From the NCBI GenBank assembly GCA_019750135.1, contig JAIEOV010000023.1, positions 1-64,000 of the forward strand: a stretch of 64,000 nt of DNA, written 5' to 3'. A program made the translations under genes and the position numbers. Numbering within the stretch: position 1 is the stretch's first letter; every line of letters begins with the position of its first letter. Positions 16,885 through 25,802 of this stretch are shown piece after piece. Source of the stretch: Reyranella sp. GTDB lineage: Bacteria; Pseudomonadota; Alphaproteobacteria; Reyranellales; Reyranellaceae. The notes under the pieces were generated by a model. That model had not been told where the DNA came from. It did no database searches and saw only the letters and a list, made by a program, of their open reading frames with translations.

Positions 16885-17466
16885 ATGATCCGTAGCCTTT
16901 ATGACTGGGTGATCCGGCTCGCGGTTCACCCGCGTGCCCTTCCTGCGCTCGGCGTCGTCTCCTTCCTGGAAAGCTCGGTCTTTCCCATTCCGCCCGACGT
17001 CATGCTGATCCCGATGGTGTTGGCCAATCGCTCCAAGGCCTTCACCATCGCTGCGGTCTGCACGGTCTGTTCGGTCCTGGGCGGCATGCTGGGTTATGCC
17101 ATCGGCTACTACGCGTTCGAGACCATCGGCGAATGGGTCGTCCGCACCTATCACCTGGAGGCAGGCCTCGAAGCCTTCCGGGCCGGATTCGACAAGTACG
17201 GCGTCTGGATCATCCTGATCAAAGGCCTCACCCCCATCCCCTACAAGCTGGTGACTATCGCTTCGGGGGCGGCCCACTTCGACCTGTTCACGTTCGTGTG
17301 GGCGTCCATCGTGACGCGTGGCGCGCGCTTCTTCATCGTGGCAGCCTTGCTGTGGAAGTTCGGCGAGCCGATCCGGACCTTCGTCGAGAAGCGCCTGACG
17401 CTGCTCACGTGGCTGTTCCTGATCGCCCTGATCGGCGGGTTCGTCGCCTTCCGCTACATCTTCTAG
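16885..17466 (+). CDS. DedA-family (YqaA-like) inner-membrane protein
   Basis: A 193-residue integral membrane protein. The motifs ESSVFPIPPDVMLIPM (near 29), GGMLGYAIGYY and KGLTPIPYKLVTIASG mark the YqaA branch of the DedA / SNARE-associated superfamily, which is linked to membrane phospholipid translocation and envelope homeostasis. The G-x(n)-F-x-R motif of classical DedA is replaced by VTRGARFF. It is followed at 9 bp by a DsbB-like gene, which in turn overlaps coq7, so the three probably form an operon. Confidence 0.88.
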   Translation: MIRSLYDWVIRLAVHPRALPALGVVSFLESSVFPIPPDVMLIPMVLANRSKAFTIAAVCTVCSVLGGMLGYAIGYYAFETIGEWVVRTYHLEAGLEAFRAGFDKYGVWIILIKGLTPIPYKLVTIASGAAHFDLFTFVWASIVTRGARFFIVAALLWKFGEPIRTFVEKRLTLLTWLFLIALIGGFVAFRYIF

Positions 17467-17475
17467 GTCGCGTGC

Positions 17476-17985
17476 ATGACCCTCGCTGAACGTCTTCCTC
17501 TTCCCAGCAAGCTCGGCCTGGCGGCGGCGCTGGGCAGCGGCGCCCTGCTGGGCGGCGCCTACTACTTCCAATACGTGGTCGGGCTCAGCCCCTGCGAGAT
17601 GTGCTACTGGCAGCGCTATCCGCACATGGTGGCCATCATCGTCGGCCTGCTGGCGCTCGCGTCCTTCGCCTGGCCGCGGCTCGCCCTGGTGTTCATGCTG
17701 ACGGCGATCACGGCGCTGATCGTCACGGCCGGCATCGGCGTGTTCCATGTCGGCGTCGAATATCATTGGTGGGCGGGCCCCCAGGCCTGCTCCGGCAACG
17801 TGCCCAAGGGGCTCACGCCTGAGCAACTCAAGAAGTACCTGTTCGGCGCCAAGATGGTGCGTTGCGACGAGACCGCCTGGGCGATGTGGGGCATCTCGAT
17901 GGCCGGCTGGAACGCGATCCTGTCGGGCGCGCTCGCCTTCGCGCTGGCATCTGGCGTCGCGAGCTGGGTGAAGGAGCGTCGATGA
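17476..17985 (+). CDS. DsbB-family disulfide bond formation protein
   Basis: A 169-residue inner-membrane protein with four helices. The first periplasmic loop carries C40-EM-C43 followed by YWQRYPH, the quinone-proximal CxxC of DsbB. The second cysteine pair is C105 (PQACSG) and C130 (MVRCDE). This arrangement reoxidises periplasmic DsbA with ubiquinone as acceptor. The gene overlaps coq7 by 4 bp (ATGA), which is notable because coq7 makes the quinone that DsbB uses. No dsbA is nearby. Confidence 0.92.
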   Translation: MTLAERLPLPSKLGLAAALGSGALLGGAYYFQYVVGLSPCEMCYWQRYPHMVAIIVGLLALASFAWPRLALVFMLTAITALIVTAGIGVFHVGVEYHWWAGPQACSGNVPKGLTPEQLKKYLFGAKMVRCDETAWAMWGISMAGWNAILSGALAFALASGVASWVKERR

Positions 17986-18545
17986 AAACGGGTGAGGTCC
18001 GCAATCCCGGCGATGCCGAGCCGCGCGAGTTGGTCGAGCGGACCATCCGCGTCGACCAGGCGGGCGAGTTCGGCGCTGTTCGCATCTATGAGGGCCAGCT
18101 CGCAGCCATGCGCTGGACCGGCCGCGCCAATAGCGAGGCCGGCCGCAAGATCGCCGCCATGGCGCGCGGCGAGCGCGAGCACAACCAGGTCTTCGACCGC
18201 CTGCTGGTCGAGCGCCGCGTCCGCCCGACCGTGCTGCAGCCGTTGTGGAGCGTGGCGGGTTTCGCGCTCGGTGCCGCGACCGCGCTGATGGGCGACAAGG
18301 CGGCGATGGCCTGCACCGTCGCCGTGGAGGAGACGATCGAGGAGCACTATGCCAACCAGGCCGCGGCGCTGGGCGACGACGAGGCCGAGCTGCGCGGCAC
18401 CATCGAGAAGTTCCGCGCCGAGGAGATCGAGCACAAGGAGACCGCGCTCGCCGCCGGCGCCGAGCAGGCGCCGGGCTACGAAGCGCTGACCTCCGCCATC
18501 AAGGCAGGCTCGCGTCTGGCGATCTGGCTGTCGACGCGGTTCTAG
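17982..18545 (+). CDS. coq7: Demethoxyubiquinone hydroxylase, Coq7 family
   Basis: A 187-residue di-iron hydroxylase for the last hydroxylation in ubiquinone biosynthesis. Ferritin-like helices carry the ligands: DQAGEFGAVRIYEGQ, the EREHNQVF (E-x-x-H) site, VEETIEEHY and the final EEIEHKE. It is the length of the bacterial Coq7 form; two Glu/ExxH repeats are intact, so it should be active. It starts within the DsbB stop (ATGA) and its own stop overlaps the convergent HNH gene by 4 bp. Confidence 0.93.
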   Translation: MKTGEVRNPGDAEPRELVERTIRVDQAGEFGAVRIYEGQLAAMRWTGRANSEAGRKIAAMARGEREHNQVFDRLLVERRVRPTVLQPLWSVAGFALGAATALMGDKAAMACTVAVEETIEEHYANQAAALGDDEAELRGTIEKFRAEEIEHKETALAAGAEQAPGYEALTSAIKAGSRLAIWLSTRF

Positions 18546-19108
18546 GCTTCCTGGTCCAGCTCGCTGTCCCAGTACAGGAAGTCGCGCCAGCTTTCGTGCA
18601 GGTAGCCGGGCGGGAAGCCGCGGCCGTTCTCCTGGAGCTCCTGCGTCGTCGGCTCCGACGGGTAGCGCTGCAGCAGCATGGTCGTCTCCTTCAGGAGGTG
18701 ATTGCCCTTCAGGAGATTGCACGGGCTGCAGGCGGTCACGACGTTGGTCCACGCCGTACGCCCGCCGCGCGACTTCGGCACGACGTGGTCGAAGGTGAGT
18801 TCGTTGGTCGCAAAGTCGCCGCCGCAATACTGGCAGTGGAAGCGATCGCGCAGGAACACGTTGAACCGCGTGAAGGCCGGCCGCCGCGCCGCCGGCACGT
18901 ACTCCTTGAGCGCGATGACGCTCGGCAGCCGCATCTCGAAGGACGGGCTGTGGATCTTGCGCTCGTATTCGGAGATGACGCTGACGCGGTCGAGGAACAC
19001 GGCCTTCACCGCGTCCTGCCAGGACCAGATCGACAATGGAAAATAAGACAGGGGTCGAAAGTCGGCGTTGAGCACCAGCGCGTGACAGGATTCGAGCCCC
19101 GGCGTCAC
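18542..19108 (-). CDS. HNH endonuclease family protein
   Basis: A 188-residue protein of the widespread chromosomal HNH family that begins with LVLNADFRPLSYFPLSIWSW. The nuclease core shows CQYCGG, then LTFDHVVPKSRGG (His-Asp-His region), WTNVVTACSPCN and K, giving two Cys pairs for a structural zinc and the beta-beta-alpha metal site. The start codon is GTG at 19106-19108. Function in the family is unclear; it is not tied to a methylase here, so a restriction role is not supported. It ends overlapping coq7 and faces a 170-bp divergent gap before the serine hydrolase start. Confidence 0.88.
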   Translation of the reverse strand: MTPGLESCHALVLNADFRPLSYFPLSIWSWQDAVKAVFLDRVSVISEYERKIHSPSFEMRLPSVIALKEYVPAARRPAFTRFNVFLRDRFHCQYCGGDFATNELTFDHVVPKSRGGRTAWTNVVTACSPCNLLKGNHLLKETTMLLQRYPSEPTTQELQENGRGFPPGYLHESWRDFLYWDSELDQEA

Positions 19109-19280
19109 GGCTAGCCTCGGCGCCGCTGAGCGGGTCTACTGCGGAAGTCGAGTCGGTCGAAAGCCCGGTCGAACATGCCGCGCATTGTGCCAATTTTTTC
19201 CCAGAACACAACATGTCGATAAGCGGTTCATCGACATGCCATCGAACGATAATATCGTCATCACAGGAGGGAACCTTATC

Positions 19281-20444
19281 GTGGACACCGTCGCCAACAT
19301 CATCCCTGCAGCAAGTTTTCCCCTGCCGTCGTCGGACCTCGAATCGCTCGGCTTCCGAAAAGGCCAAATCGACCGGCTGATCGCCCTGATCGAACGGCAC
19401 ATCGCCGAAAACCGTTATCCCGGCTGCCAGATCGCGCTCGCCCGCCATGGCAAGCTGGCGCTCTACAAGAGCTTCGGTAACGCCGTCACCGAGCCGAAAC
19501 CGCGCGCCGCGGCCGACGACACGCTGTGGCTGCTCTATTCCAACACCAAGGTGGTGACCGCCGTCGCGTTGTGGGCGCTGGCCGAGCGCGGCCTGTTCTC
19601 GTTCTCCGACAGGATCGCCGACCACGTGCCGGCCTTCGCCAAGCACGCCAAGGGCAACATCACGGTGCTGCAGACCATCACGCACCAGGGCGGCTTCCCC
19701 AACGCCGCCGTCGGCAAGGACGCCTGGGCCGACCACAAGCGCCTGCGCGAGGTCGTGTGTGACTTCCCGCTCGAATGGACGCCGGGCTCGAAGGTCCACT
19801 ATCACGGCCTCTCGGCGCACTGGACCTTGGGCGTGCTGATCGAGGCCATCACCGGCAAGGACTTCCGCCAGGTCATCCGCGAGACCGTGGCCGAGCCGCT
19901 GGGCCTCGGCCGCGAGCTTTTCGTCGGCCTGCCCGACGCCGAGTTCGCCCGCGCCGCCGACATGCACGAACCGGTGCCGAATGGCGACGGCATGCGCCGT
20001 GACGCCGACGCGAACACGGCCGAGTGGCGCAAGGGCGGCGCGCCGGGCGGCGCGGGCTACGGCACCGCGCGCGCCATGGCAGCGCTGTACCAGATGATGC
20101 TGCAGGGCGGCGAGCTCAACGGCACGCGCCTCGTGAGCCCGCGCATCCTGCAGTACGCCATCCGCAACCACACGGGCGATCGCGTCGACGAGTTCATGGG
20201 CATGCCCATGCACCGCGGCCTGGGGCCCCATCTGCGCGGTACCACGGCCAACATCCGCGGGCTCGGCGCCTTCGCCAACCCCGGCGTTTTCGGCCATGGC
20301 GGCGTCGGCACCTCGTACTGCTGGGGCGATCCGGACTCGGGCGTGTCGTTCGCCTACGTCACCAACAACCGCGTTCCCGACCCCTGGCACAGCAAGCGAC
20401 TGGATCTCGTCGCCAACTTCGTGCACTCGGCCATCTTGCCGTAG
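19281..20444 (+). CDS. Serine hydrolase, beta-lactamase superfamily
   Basis: A 387-residue protein with S-N-T-K as the S-x-x-K nucleophile motif (LLYSNTKVVTA), the tyrosine motif KVHYHGLSAHWTLG, and FGHGGVGTS near the C-terminus in place of KTG. GTG 19281 is chosen because AGGAGGG lies 9 bases upstream; longer ATG starts exist at 19185 and 19236 without such a site. There is no obvious signal peptide. The family includes esterases, DD-peptidases and transesterases. It converges on the small secreted protein gene at 20453. Confidence 0.87.
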   Translation: MDTVANIIPAASFPLPSSDLESLGFRKGQIDRLIALIERHIAENRYPGCQIALARHGKLALYKSFGNAVTEPKPRAAADDTLWLLYSNTKVVTAVALWALAERGLFSFSDRIADHVPAFAKHAKGNITVLQTITHQGGFPNAAVGKDAWADHKRLREVVCDFPLEWTPGSKVHYHGLSAHWTLGVLIEAITGKDFRQVIRETVAEPLGLGRELFVGLPDAEFARAADMHEPVPNGDGMRRDADANTAEWRKGGAPGGAGYGTARAMAALYQMMLQGGELNGTRLVSPRILQYAIRNHTGDRVDEFMGMPMHRGLGPHLRGTTANIRGLGAFANPGVFGHGGVGTSYCWGDPDSGVSFAYVTNNRVPDPWHSKRLDLVANFVHSAILP

Positions 20445-20452
20445 ACTGGCTC

Positions 20453-20728
20453 CTACTGCAGGCGGGTGCGCACGCATTCGCCTGCGGCGACGGCATTGTC
20501 GCGCCCTTCGGCGCGCGCGATCTTGCCGGCAAAGACCAGGCTGCGCGCCTGCTCCTCGATGGTCTCGCGCAGGTTCTGCAAGGTCGGGTTGGCAGCGACC
20601 ACCGCGGCATAGATCTGCTTGCCGTCGGACGTGAGGTTGGCCGCGCAGGCATCGCCCGCCGCCACATCCGCCCACGCGCTCGTAGCCAGGCCCGTCATGG
20701 CAATCGCGATCATCGTTGTCTTGAACAT
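20453..20728 (-). CDS. Small secreted protein of unknown function
   Basis: A 91-residue protein with a clear Sec signal peptide (MFKTTMIAIAMTGLATSAWA, cleavage after AWA). The mature part of about 70 residues has two cysteines (DACAAN and GECVRTRL) that could make one disulfide, and a helical middle (NLRETIEEQARSL). No family recognised. It lies 12 bp downstream of the MFS gene on the same strand and may be its partner. Confidence 0.7.
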   Translation of the reverse strand: MFKTTMIAIAMTGLATSAWADVAAGDACAANLTSDGKQIYAAVVAANPTLQNLRETIEEQARSLVFAGKIARAEGRDNAVAAGECVRTRLQ

Positions 20729-20740
20729 GAAACCACTCCC

Positions 20741-21967
20741 TCAGCGACTGAGCCGCTCGCGTTCGCCCGCTTCGGCGCCAAGTGCCGCCATGGCGAGCAG
20801 CAAGGATGCCACGGAAAAGATCATCACGGCCGCATAGCCGCCGGTCCAGTCGTGCAGCAGCCCGCCGATCCAGGCGCCCAGGAATCCGCCCAGCCCCATG
20901 CCGATGCCGATGAGGCCGTAGATGCGGCCGAAGTGGGCGCCGCGATAGCGCAGCGTCGCCAGGGTTGAGATCATCGGCCCGCGCGAGCCCATGCTGCCGC
21001 CGAACAGCAGCACGTAGAGCCATAGCCACAAATCGTCGCCCGGCGTGCGCACCATGGCGAGCGCACAGACGCCCGCGATCGAGCAGGCGTAGGCCAGGAT
21101 GGCCGCGATCTTGCGGCCGCCGCGATCGGCGAGCCAGGAGAAGCCGATCATGCCGAGCGGCGTCAGGAAGCCCGCGACGGCGAGCGCCCGCGCGGCATAG
21201 GCGCCGTCGATGCCGTGCTCGAGCAGGTAGACCATGACCTGCGGGAAGAGCGAGAAGATGCCCAGCGAGGTGAAGGCGAACGACGCGGTGAGCGCCCAGA
21301 ACGGCCAGTCGCGCAGCGCCTCGCCGACCGTCGGGCCGGGCGCCGCCGAGGCGCGGGCCGGCACCAGGCCCGGCGCGCCCTGCGAGATGCGACGCCACGG
21401 CAGCACCACCAGCAGCGGAATGAATGCCGCGCTGATGATGGCGAACACGACATAGGCATGCCGCCAGCCGTCGGTGGCGATGAGGTGCTGCGCCAACGGC
21501 AGCATCACCATGGTGCCGACGCCTGCGGCAGACCACGCCACCGCCAGCGCCACGCCCAGCCGCTGCGCCGGGAACCAGCGTCCGATCAGCGACGCGCTGA
21601 GCACGCCGGAGAGCGAGGCGCCGCAGAAGCCCATGAGGATGCCGAGCGCCAGGTAGAGGTGCCAGATCTCGGTCGCGAGCGACGCCGACGCGGTCGCCAG
21701 TGTTCCGGCGATCATGCCGGTGACGGTGAGCGCGCGCAGACCGAAACGATCGACGATCCAGCCCGAGATCGGCGCAGCGATGCCGCCGACCAGGAGCGCG
21801 AAGCTGTAGATCAGCGTGACCGCACTGCGGCTCGCGTCGAAGGCGCCCTGCAGCGCCGGCACGAAGACCACGAACGTGTCGCTGATCGAGCGGCTCGCCA
21901 CGCCCAGCGCGAAGCACAGCGCCACCAGCGCCCACCTCATCAAGCTGATCGGCACGAACCGCGTCAT
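20741..21967 (-). CDS. MFS transporter
   Basis: A 408-residue protein with 12 predicted helices. The N-half has ISGWIVDRFGLRALTVTG, the MFS loop 2-3 motif, and the C-half has the matching SWLADRGGRKIAAILAY. It resembles monocarboxylate/oxalate-type (MCT/OFA) MFS proteins. The start at MTRFVPISLMRW places the first helix right after it; the longer frame overlaps the divergent gene at 22029. Substrate unknown. Confidence 0.88.
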   Translation of the reverse strand: MTRFVPISLMRWALVALCFALGVASRSISDTFVVFVPALQGAFDASRSAVTLIYSFALLVGGIAAPISGWIVDRFGLRALTVTGMIAGTLATASASLATEIWHLYLALGILMGFCGASLSGVLSASLIGRWFPAQRLGVALAVAWSAAGVGTMVMLPLAQHLIATDGWRHAYVVFAIISAAFIPLLVVLPWRRISQGAPGLVPARASAAPGPTVGEALRDWPFWALTASFAFTSLGIFSLFPQVMVYLLEHGIDGAYAARALAVAGFLTPLGMIGFSWLADRGGRKIAAILAYACSIAGVCALAMVRTPGDDLWLWLYVLLFGGSMGSRGPMISTLATLRYRGAHFGRIYGLIGIGMGLGGFLGAWIGGLLHDWTGGYAAVMIFSVASLLLAMAALGAEAGERERLSR

Positions 21968-22028
21968 CGGCTTCACCCTTGCATCGTGGGCGAGGCGTCG
22001 GCAAGGTCCGCGGCGCCAGGGAGTTTTG

Positions 22029-22757
22029 ATGGACGACACGCTCATCATCGAGTCGCGCTTCAACGGCCCGCGCCTGTCGGGCAACGGCGGCTATGTCGGC
22101 GGCGTGATGGCCGGCCGCTTCACCGAGACATTCGGCGGCGACGGCACGGTCGAGATCACGCTGCGTGCGCCGATCCCGATCGATCGCGCGCTGCAGGTCG
22201 TGCGCGATGGCGCGACATTGCTGCTGCGCGACGACGACACGCTGGTTTGCGAGGCGCGCGCCGGCTCGGTCGCCCATCTCGAGCCACCGCCCGCACCGAC
22301 CGACTGGGACGATGTTCTGCGCCGCGCCGAGACCGGCGGCTCGCCCGAGGACACCGATTTCACCTGGTGCGTGGTCTGCGGCCGCAAGCGCGGCGTGGGC
22401 GATGGGCTGCGCGTGTTCGGCACCTCCGGTCCTCAGCCGGGCTATTCCCTCTCCTGCTATCTGCCGCACGCCAACCACGCCGACGATGGGGGCCGCATCA
22501 AGCCGGAGTTCGTGTGGGGCACCCTCGATTGCCCGGGCGCCTTCGCCGTGCAGGACATCGACGACATGCGCCCGGCGCTGACCGGGCGCATGACCGCCAA
22601 GGTGATCGAGCCGCCGAAAGTCGGCGAGCGTTGCGCTGTGGTCGGCTGGAAGATCGGCGAGGACGGCCGCAAGCTCTACTCCGGCACTGCCCTCTATACC
22701 GAGACCGGCCGGCTGTGCGCCGTCGGCACCTGCACCTGGATCGTGCTGAAGGACTAG
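22029..22757 (+). CDS. Hotdog-fold thioesterase-like protein
   Basis: A 242-residue protein. GNGGYVGGVMAGRF near the N-terminus and VEITLRAPIPIDRAL look like the first hotdog domain of acyl-CoA thioesterase-type proteins, and the second half (KVGERCAVVGW, KLYSGTALYTE) like a second one. Between them is a cysteine pair in FTWCVVCGRKRG with the motif VGDGLRVF. This fits uncharacterised double-hotdog proteins; a role on acyl-thioesters is family inference, and no catalytic residues are certain. It overlaps the convergent membrane-protein gene by 4 bp. Confidence 0.65.
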   Translation: MDDTLIIESRFNGPRLSGNGGYVGGVMAGRFTETFGGDGTVEITLRAPIPIDRALQVVRDGATLLLRDDDTLVCEARAGSVAHLEPPPAPTDWDDVLRRAETGGSPEDTDFTWCVVCGRKRGVGDGLRVFGTSGPQPGYSLSCYLPHANHADDGGRIKPEFVWGTLDCPGAFAVQDIDDMRPALTGRMTAKVIEPPKVGERCAVVGWKIGEDGRKLYSGTALYTETGRLCAVGTCTWIVLKD

Positions 22758-24259
22758 CGGTCGCGCACGAAGATCGTCGCGACCTTGTCGCTGTAGACGC
22801 GGCGCCAGCCGGGCAGGCGCGCCAGCATCTGGTTGGCGGCCTGGTCCGGCATCAGCATTGTCCAGTCGATGGCGTAGCGATCGAGCAGCGCGTCCAGCGG
22901 CTCCTCGCTGCGCAGCGCCACGGCCTTGACCTGGCGCATGATGAAGTCGCCGCCATAGAGCTCGCCGCGCCCATCGATGAAGGTCGGGATGCCGGAACTG
23001 ATCAGATAGCCGCCGAAGCCATAGTGGTTGAACACACGGCCCTTGGTGAGGCCTGCTTCGCGCGCGAAGGCGATGGCGGCGGTCGGCGCGTTGTCGGGCG
23101 GCGGTGCGATGCGGCCCAGCCCGATCAGCACACCTGCCAGCAGACCCGCGGCGCCGAGGCAGGCGGCGAGCCCCGCCGGACCCGCCGGCCGGGAGAGCGC
23201 GTCGAAGCGACCGGACGCCTGCGCTTGCGCGGCCATGCCTGGGAACTGCCGCGCCAGCAAGGGCGCGATCGCGAGCGGCGCCAAGGTGGCCAGAAGCTCG
23301 GCGTTGCGGGCGTATTGCAGGAAGAGATGCACCAGCCCGAGCACGATCAGCAATCGCACGAGTGGCAGCTTCAGCCCGCGCGACAGGGCGAGGTAGAGCG
23401 CCACCAGCAGCACGAGCTCTTCCCACGGCTGCTTCTGGAAGTCGGGTGGCTGCCACTCGGAGATCAGGCGCAAGGCCTCGCCTAGACTGAAGATGCGCGA
23501 CGTCACCAGGATCGATTCCGGCCCATAGGGCGTGATGCAGGCGGTGAGCAGCGCGGCAATCCCGAATTTCGCCCAGGCAAAGAACAAGGCGCGCCTCTCG
23601 CCGGCGTCGCGTGCGCCCACCAGGGCATCGAGCGCGAAGGCGCCTGCCAGCATCAGGCCGAGCGTGAAGCCGCCATGCATGTTGGCCCACAGCAGCATGA
23701 TCAGCAGCAGCCAGAGGTCGGGCGCTCGCCGCTGCTCGATGGCGCGCACCAGGCCCGCGACCCACAGCAGGACCAGCGGGAACGCCAGCATGTGCGGGCG
23801 GGCCAGCAGATGCCCCGCCGTCATGACCAGCGCCGCCACGGTGAACAGCAACGCCGGCAACGGCCGTATGTCGCGCATCAGCAGGCGCGGCAGCAGCGCG
23901 AAGGCGAAGCCGATCACGGCAGCCGCCAGCGTGGTCACGCCGCCCCAGCCGCCGAGGTTGAAGGCCAGCGCCAGCAGGACCTGTGACAGCCACTCCTTGG
24001 CGATCCAGGGCTGGCCGGTGACGGTGAAGGAGTAGATGTCGACCGTGGGGACCGTGCGGTGCGTCAGGATCCAATTGCCGACGGTGATGTGCCAATGCGT
24101 GTCCGGGTCGCTCAGGAGCGGCAGGCCTCCCGGATTGTTCAGGAACACGAACACCGCGAGGCCGAGCAGCAAGGGCCACGACAGCGCCCAGGCAGAACGG
24201 GAGTCCGTCATGCCGCGAGCTTGCTCGGGGCCGACGGAGGGGCCGGAAATGACGGCCAT
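22754..24259 (-). CDS. Polytopic membrane protein, GT-C glycosyltransferase-like
   Basis: A 501-residue protein with about ten hydrophobic helices and a soluble C-terminal domain. After the first helix comes PLLSDPDTHWHITVGNWIL and then TVTGQPWIAKEWLSQ. A D-x-D/T pair in the first extracytoplasmic loop followed by W-H is the pattern of GT-C-like lipid-linked sugar transferases, but no donor can be named. ATG 24259 is preceded by CGGAG at 6-7 bases; alternatives are TTG 24310 and ATG 24211. A second protein with a similar plan is encoded at 29417-30964. Confidence 0.7.
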   Translation of the reverse strand: MAVISGPSVGPEQARGMTDSRSAWALSWPLLLGLAVFVFLNNPGGLPLLSDPDTHWHITVGNWILTHRTVPTVDIYSFTVTGQPWIAKEWLSQVLLALAFNLGGWGGVTTLAAAVIGFAFALLPRLLMRDIRPLPALLFTVAALVMTAGHLLARPHMLAFPLVLLWVAGLVRAIEQRRAPDLWLLLIMLLWANMHGGFTLGLMLAGAFALDALVGARDAGERRALFFAWAKFGIAALLTACITPYGPESILVTSRIFSLGEALRLISEWQPPDFQKQPWEELVLLVALYLALSRGLKLPLVRLLIVLGLVHLFLQYARNAELLATLAPLAIAPLLARQFPGMAAQAQASGRFDALSRPAGPAGLAACLGAAGLLAGVLIGLGRIAPPPDNAPTAAIAFAREAGLTKGRVFNHYGFGGYLISSGIPTFIDGRGELYGGDFIMRQVKAVALRSEEPLDALLDRYAIDWTMLMPDQAANQMLARLPGWRRVYSDKVATIFVRDR

Positions 24260-24362
24260 CAATAGCTCCGAAAATACTGAAAGAAAATAATATAAAGGAT
24301 TGATATACAACGTTTTTCATAGCCGTACCAGTACCAGCAGTGGTCGGATATACCGGTCGGTG
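24260..24362. promoter_or_regulatory. AT-rich divergent control region
   Basis: The 103-bp gap between the membrane protein gene and the oxidoreductase gene is strikingly AT-rich at 24268-24320 (runs such as GAAAGAAAATAATATAAAGG), unlike nearly all other gaps here. It should contain two divergent promoters. A CCGGTATA-like inverted element is near 24345-24360. No exact -35/-10 pair is assigned. Confidence 0.45.
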
Positions 24363-25472
24363 ATGCGACATCTGGTGCTGATCGGCGGCGGCCACGCCCA
24401 CGTCCATGTCCTGAAGCAGTTCGGCGAGACGCCGCTGCCGGATGCCGAGGTGACGCTGGTCGGGCGCGATATCGAGACGCCCTACTCCGGCATGATCCCG
24501 GGTTTCGTCGCCGGCCATTACAGCTTCGAGGACTGCCACATCGACCTGGCGCGGCTCTGCCGACGGGCCGGTGTGCGGCTCGTCCATGGCGAGGCGACTG
24601 GCCTCGATCGCACGGCGCGGCGTGTGCTCCTGAAGGACCGGCCGGCGCTCGATTACGACCTGCTGTCGATCGACGTCGGCTCGGCGCCCAACGTCGGCGC
24701 GATCGAGGGGGCGGACCAATGGGCGATCCCGGTGAAGCCGATCGCCGAGCTCGGCCGACGCTGGCTCGAGTTCTGCGGACGCATGAAGACCTGGCTGGGG
24801 CCGCTCAACGTCCTGGTGATCGGCGGCGGCGCGGGCGGCATCGAGCTGGCTCTGGCCATCGACCATCGGCTGCGCGAGGTGGCGAAGGCGGCCGAGCTGC
24901 AGGTGACGCTCGCCACCAAGGACGAGATCCTGACGGGCCAGGCCGAGGCGGCGCGCCGGCGGCTGCGGGCGATCTTCCGGCGCCGCGGCATCCGCCTGCT
25001 CGAGCAGAGCGGCGCCCGGCGGATCGGGCGCGGCGCGGTCGAGCTGGCCGACGGTCAATGGCACCAGGCCGACGCGGTGTTCGTCGTCACCGAGGCATCT
25101 GCCGCACCATGGTTCGCCGAGACGGGCCTGCCGCTCGACGAGCGCGGCTTCCTCGCGGTCGACGACATGCTGCGCTCGACCGGCGATGACCGCGTCTTCG
25201 CCGCTGGCGACTGCGCCACCGTGCTCGAGCATCGACGACCGAAGGCCGGCGTGTTCGCCGTGCGCCAGGGAGCGCCGCTGGCCGACAATCTGCGGCGCGT
25301 GCTCGGCGGCGAGCAGCCGCGACCGTTCGTGCCGCAGCGCCGCTATCTCTCGATCCTCGGCACCGGCGACGGCCGCGCCGTCGCCACGCGTGGCGACTGG
25401 GCGGTCGAAGGGCGATGGGTATGGTGGTGGAAGGACTACATCGATCGCAGGTGGATGCGGATGTATCAGTAG
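24363..25472 (+). CDS. FAD-dependent pyridine nucleotide oxidoreductase, SelD-N-terminal type
   Basis: A 369-residue two-dinucleotide-fold flavoprotein. The N-terminus LVLIGGGHAHVHVLKQF is characteristic of the NADH dehydrogenase-like family often found fused to, or beside, selenide-water dikinase (SelD). The second Rossmann motif is VLVIGGGAGGIELAL and the FAD-binding end is RVFAAGDCATV. No SelD domain follows in the protein, and no selD, selA or selenocysteine tRNA gene is visible in the window, so it works as a stand-alone oxidoreductase here. The electron acceptor is unknown. Confidence 0.85.
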   Translation: MRHLVLIGGGHAHVHVLKQFGETPLPDAEVTLVGRDIETPYSGMIPGFVAGHYSFEDCHIDLARLCRRAGVRLVHGEATGLDRTARRVLLKDRPALDYDLLSIDVGSAPNVGAIEGADQWAIPVKPIAELGRRWLEFCGRMKTWLGPLNVLVIGGGAGGIELALAIDHRLREVAKAAELQVTLATKDEILTGQAEAARRRLRAIFRRRGIRLLEQSGARRIGRGAVELADGQWHQADAVFVVTEASAAPWFAETGLPLDERGFLAVDDMLRSTGDDRVFAAGDCATVLEHRRPKAGVFAVRQGAPLADNLRRVLGGEQPRPFVPQRRYLSILGTGDGRAVATRGDWAVEGRWVWWWKDYIDRRWMRMYQ

Positions 25473-25538
25473 CGCATTTGCAACCTTCGCGACGCTTTTG
25501 CGTTGACCCACGCGGGTTACGCAGGGGAATAGCAACAA

Positions 25539-25775
25539 ATGGCCAAGAGCATCGTCGACAAGGTCGCCGACGCCGTCATGCAGGCGGAGATCGCGGTCGT
25601 CCGCAGCGGCCGTCAGGCGGTTCAGGCCGTCAATCGCAAGATCGGCGCCGGCAAGCGCAAGGTGAAGACCAAGAAGAAGGCCGCGAAGAAGGTTGCCCGC
25701 AAGGCAGTCTCGCGGACCAAGCGTGCCGTGCGCAAGGTCACGAAGAAAGCGGCCAAGCGGGTGCGTCGTCGTTAA
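25539..25775 (+). CDS. Lysine/arginine-rich histone H1-like small protein
   Basis: A 78-residue very basic protein. An amphipathic N-terminal helix (about 1-35, SIVDKVADAVMQAE) is followed by a tail made almost only of K, R, A and V: KKKAAKKVARK, RTKRAVRKVTKK, AAKRVRRR. This composition matches bacterial histone H1-like DNA-compacting proteins and AlgP-type tails, so a nucleoid-binding role is likely but not proven. It stands alone 66 bp after the oxidoreductase and 27 bp before the OsmC gene. Confidence 0.75.
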   Translation: MAKSIVDKVADAVMQAEIAVVRSGRQAVQAVNRKIGAGKRKVKTKKKAAKKVARKAVSRTKRAVRKVTKKAAKRVRRR

Positions 25776-25802
25776 ACTGCGGCCTCCGTAACGGAGGTCA
25801 CA

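Noticed and set aside
18542..19108. Restriction-modification system
   Set aside because: Only an HNH protein of a common chromosomal family is present; no methylase or specificity gene is adjacent.
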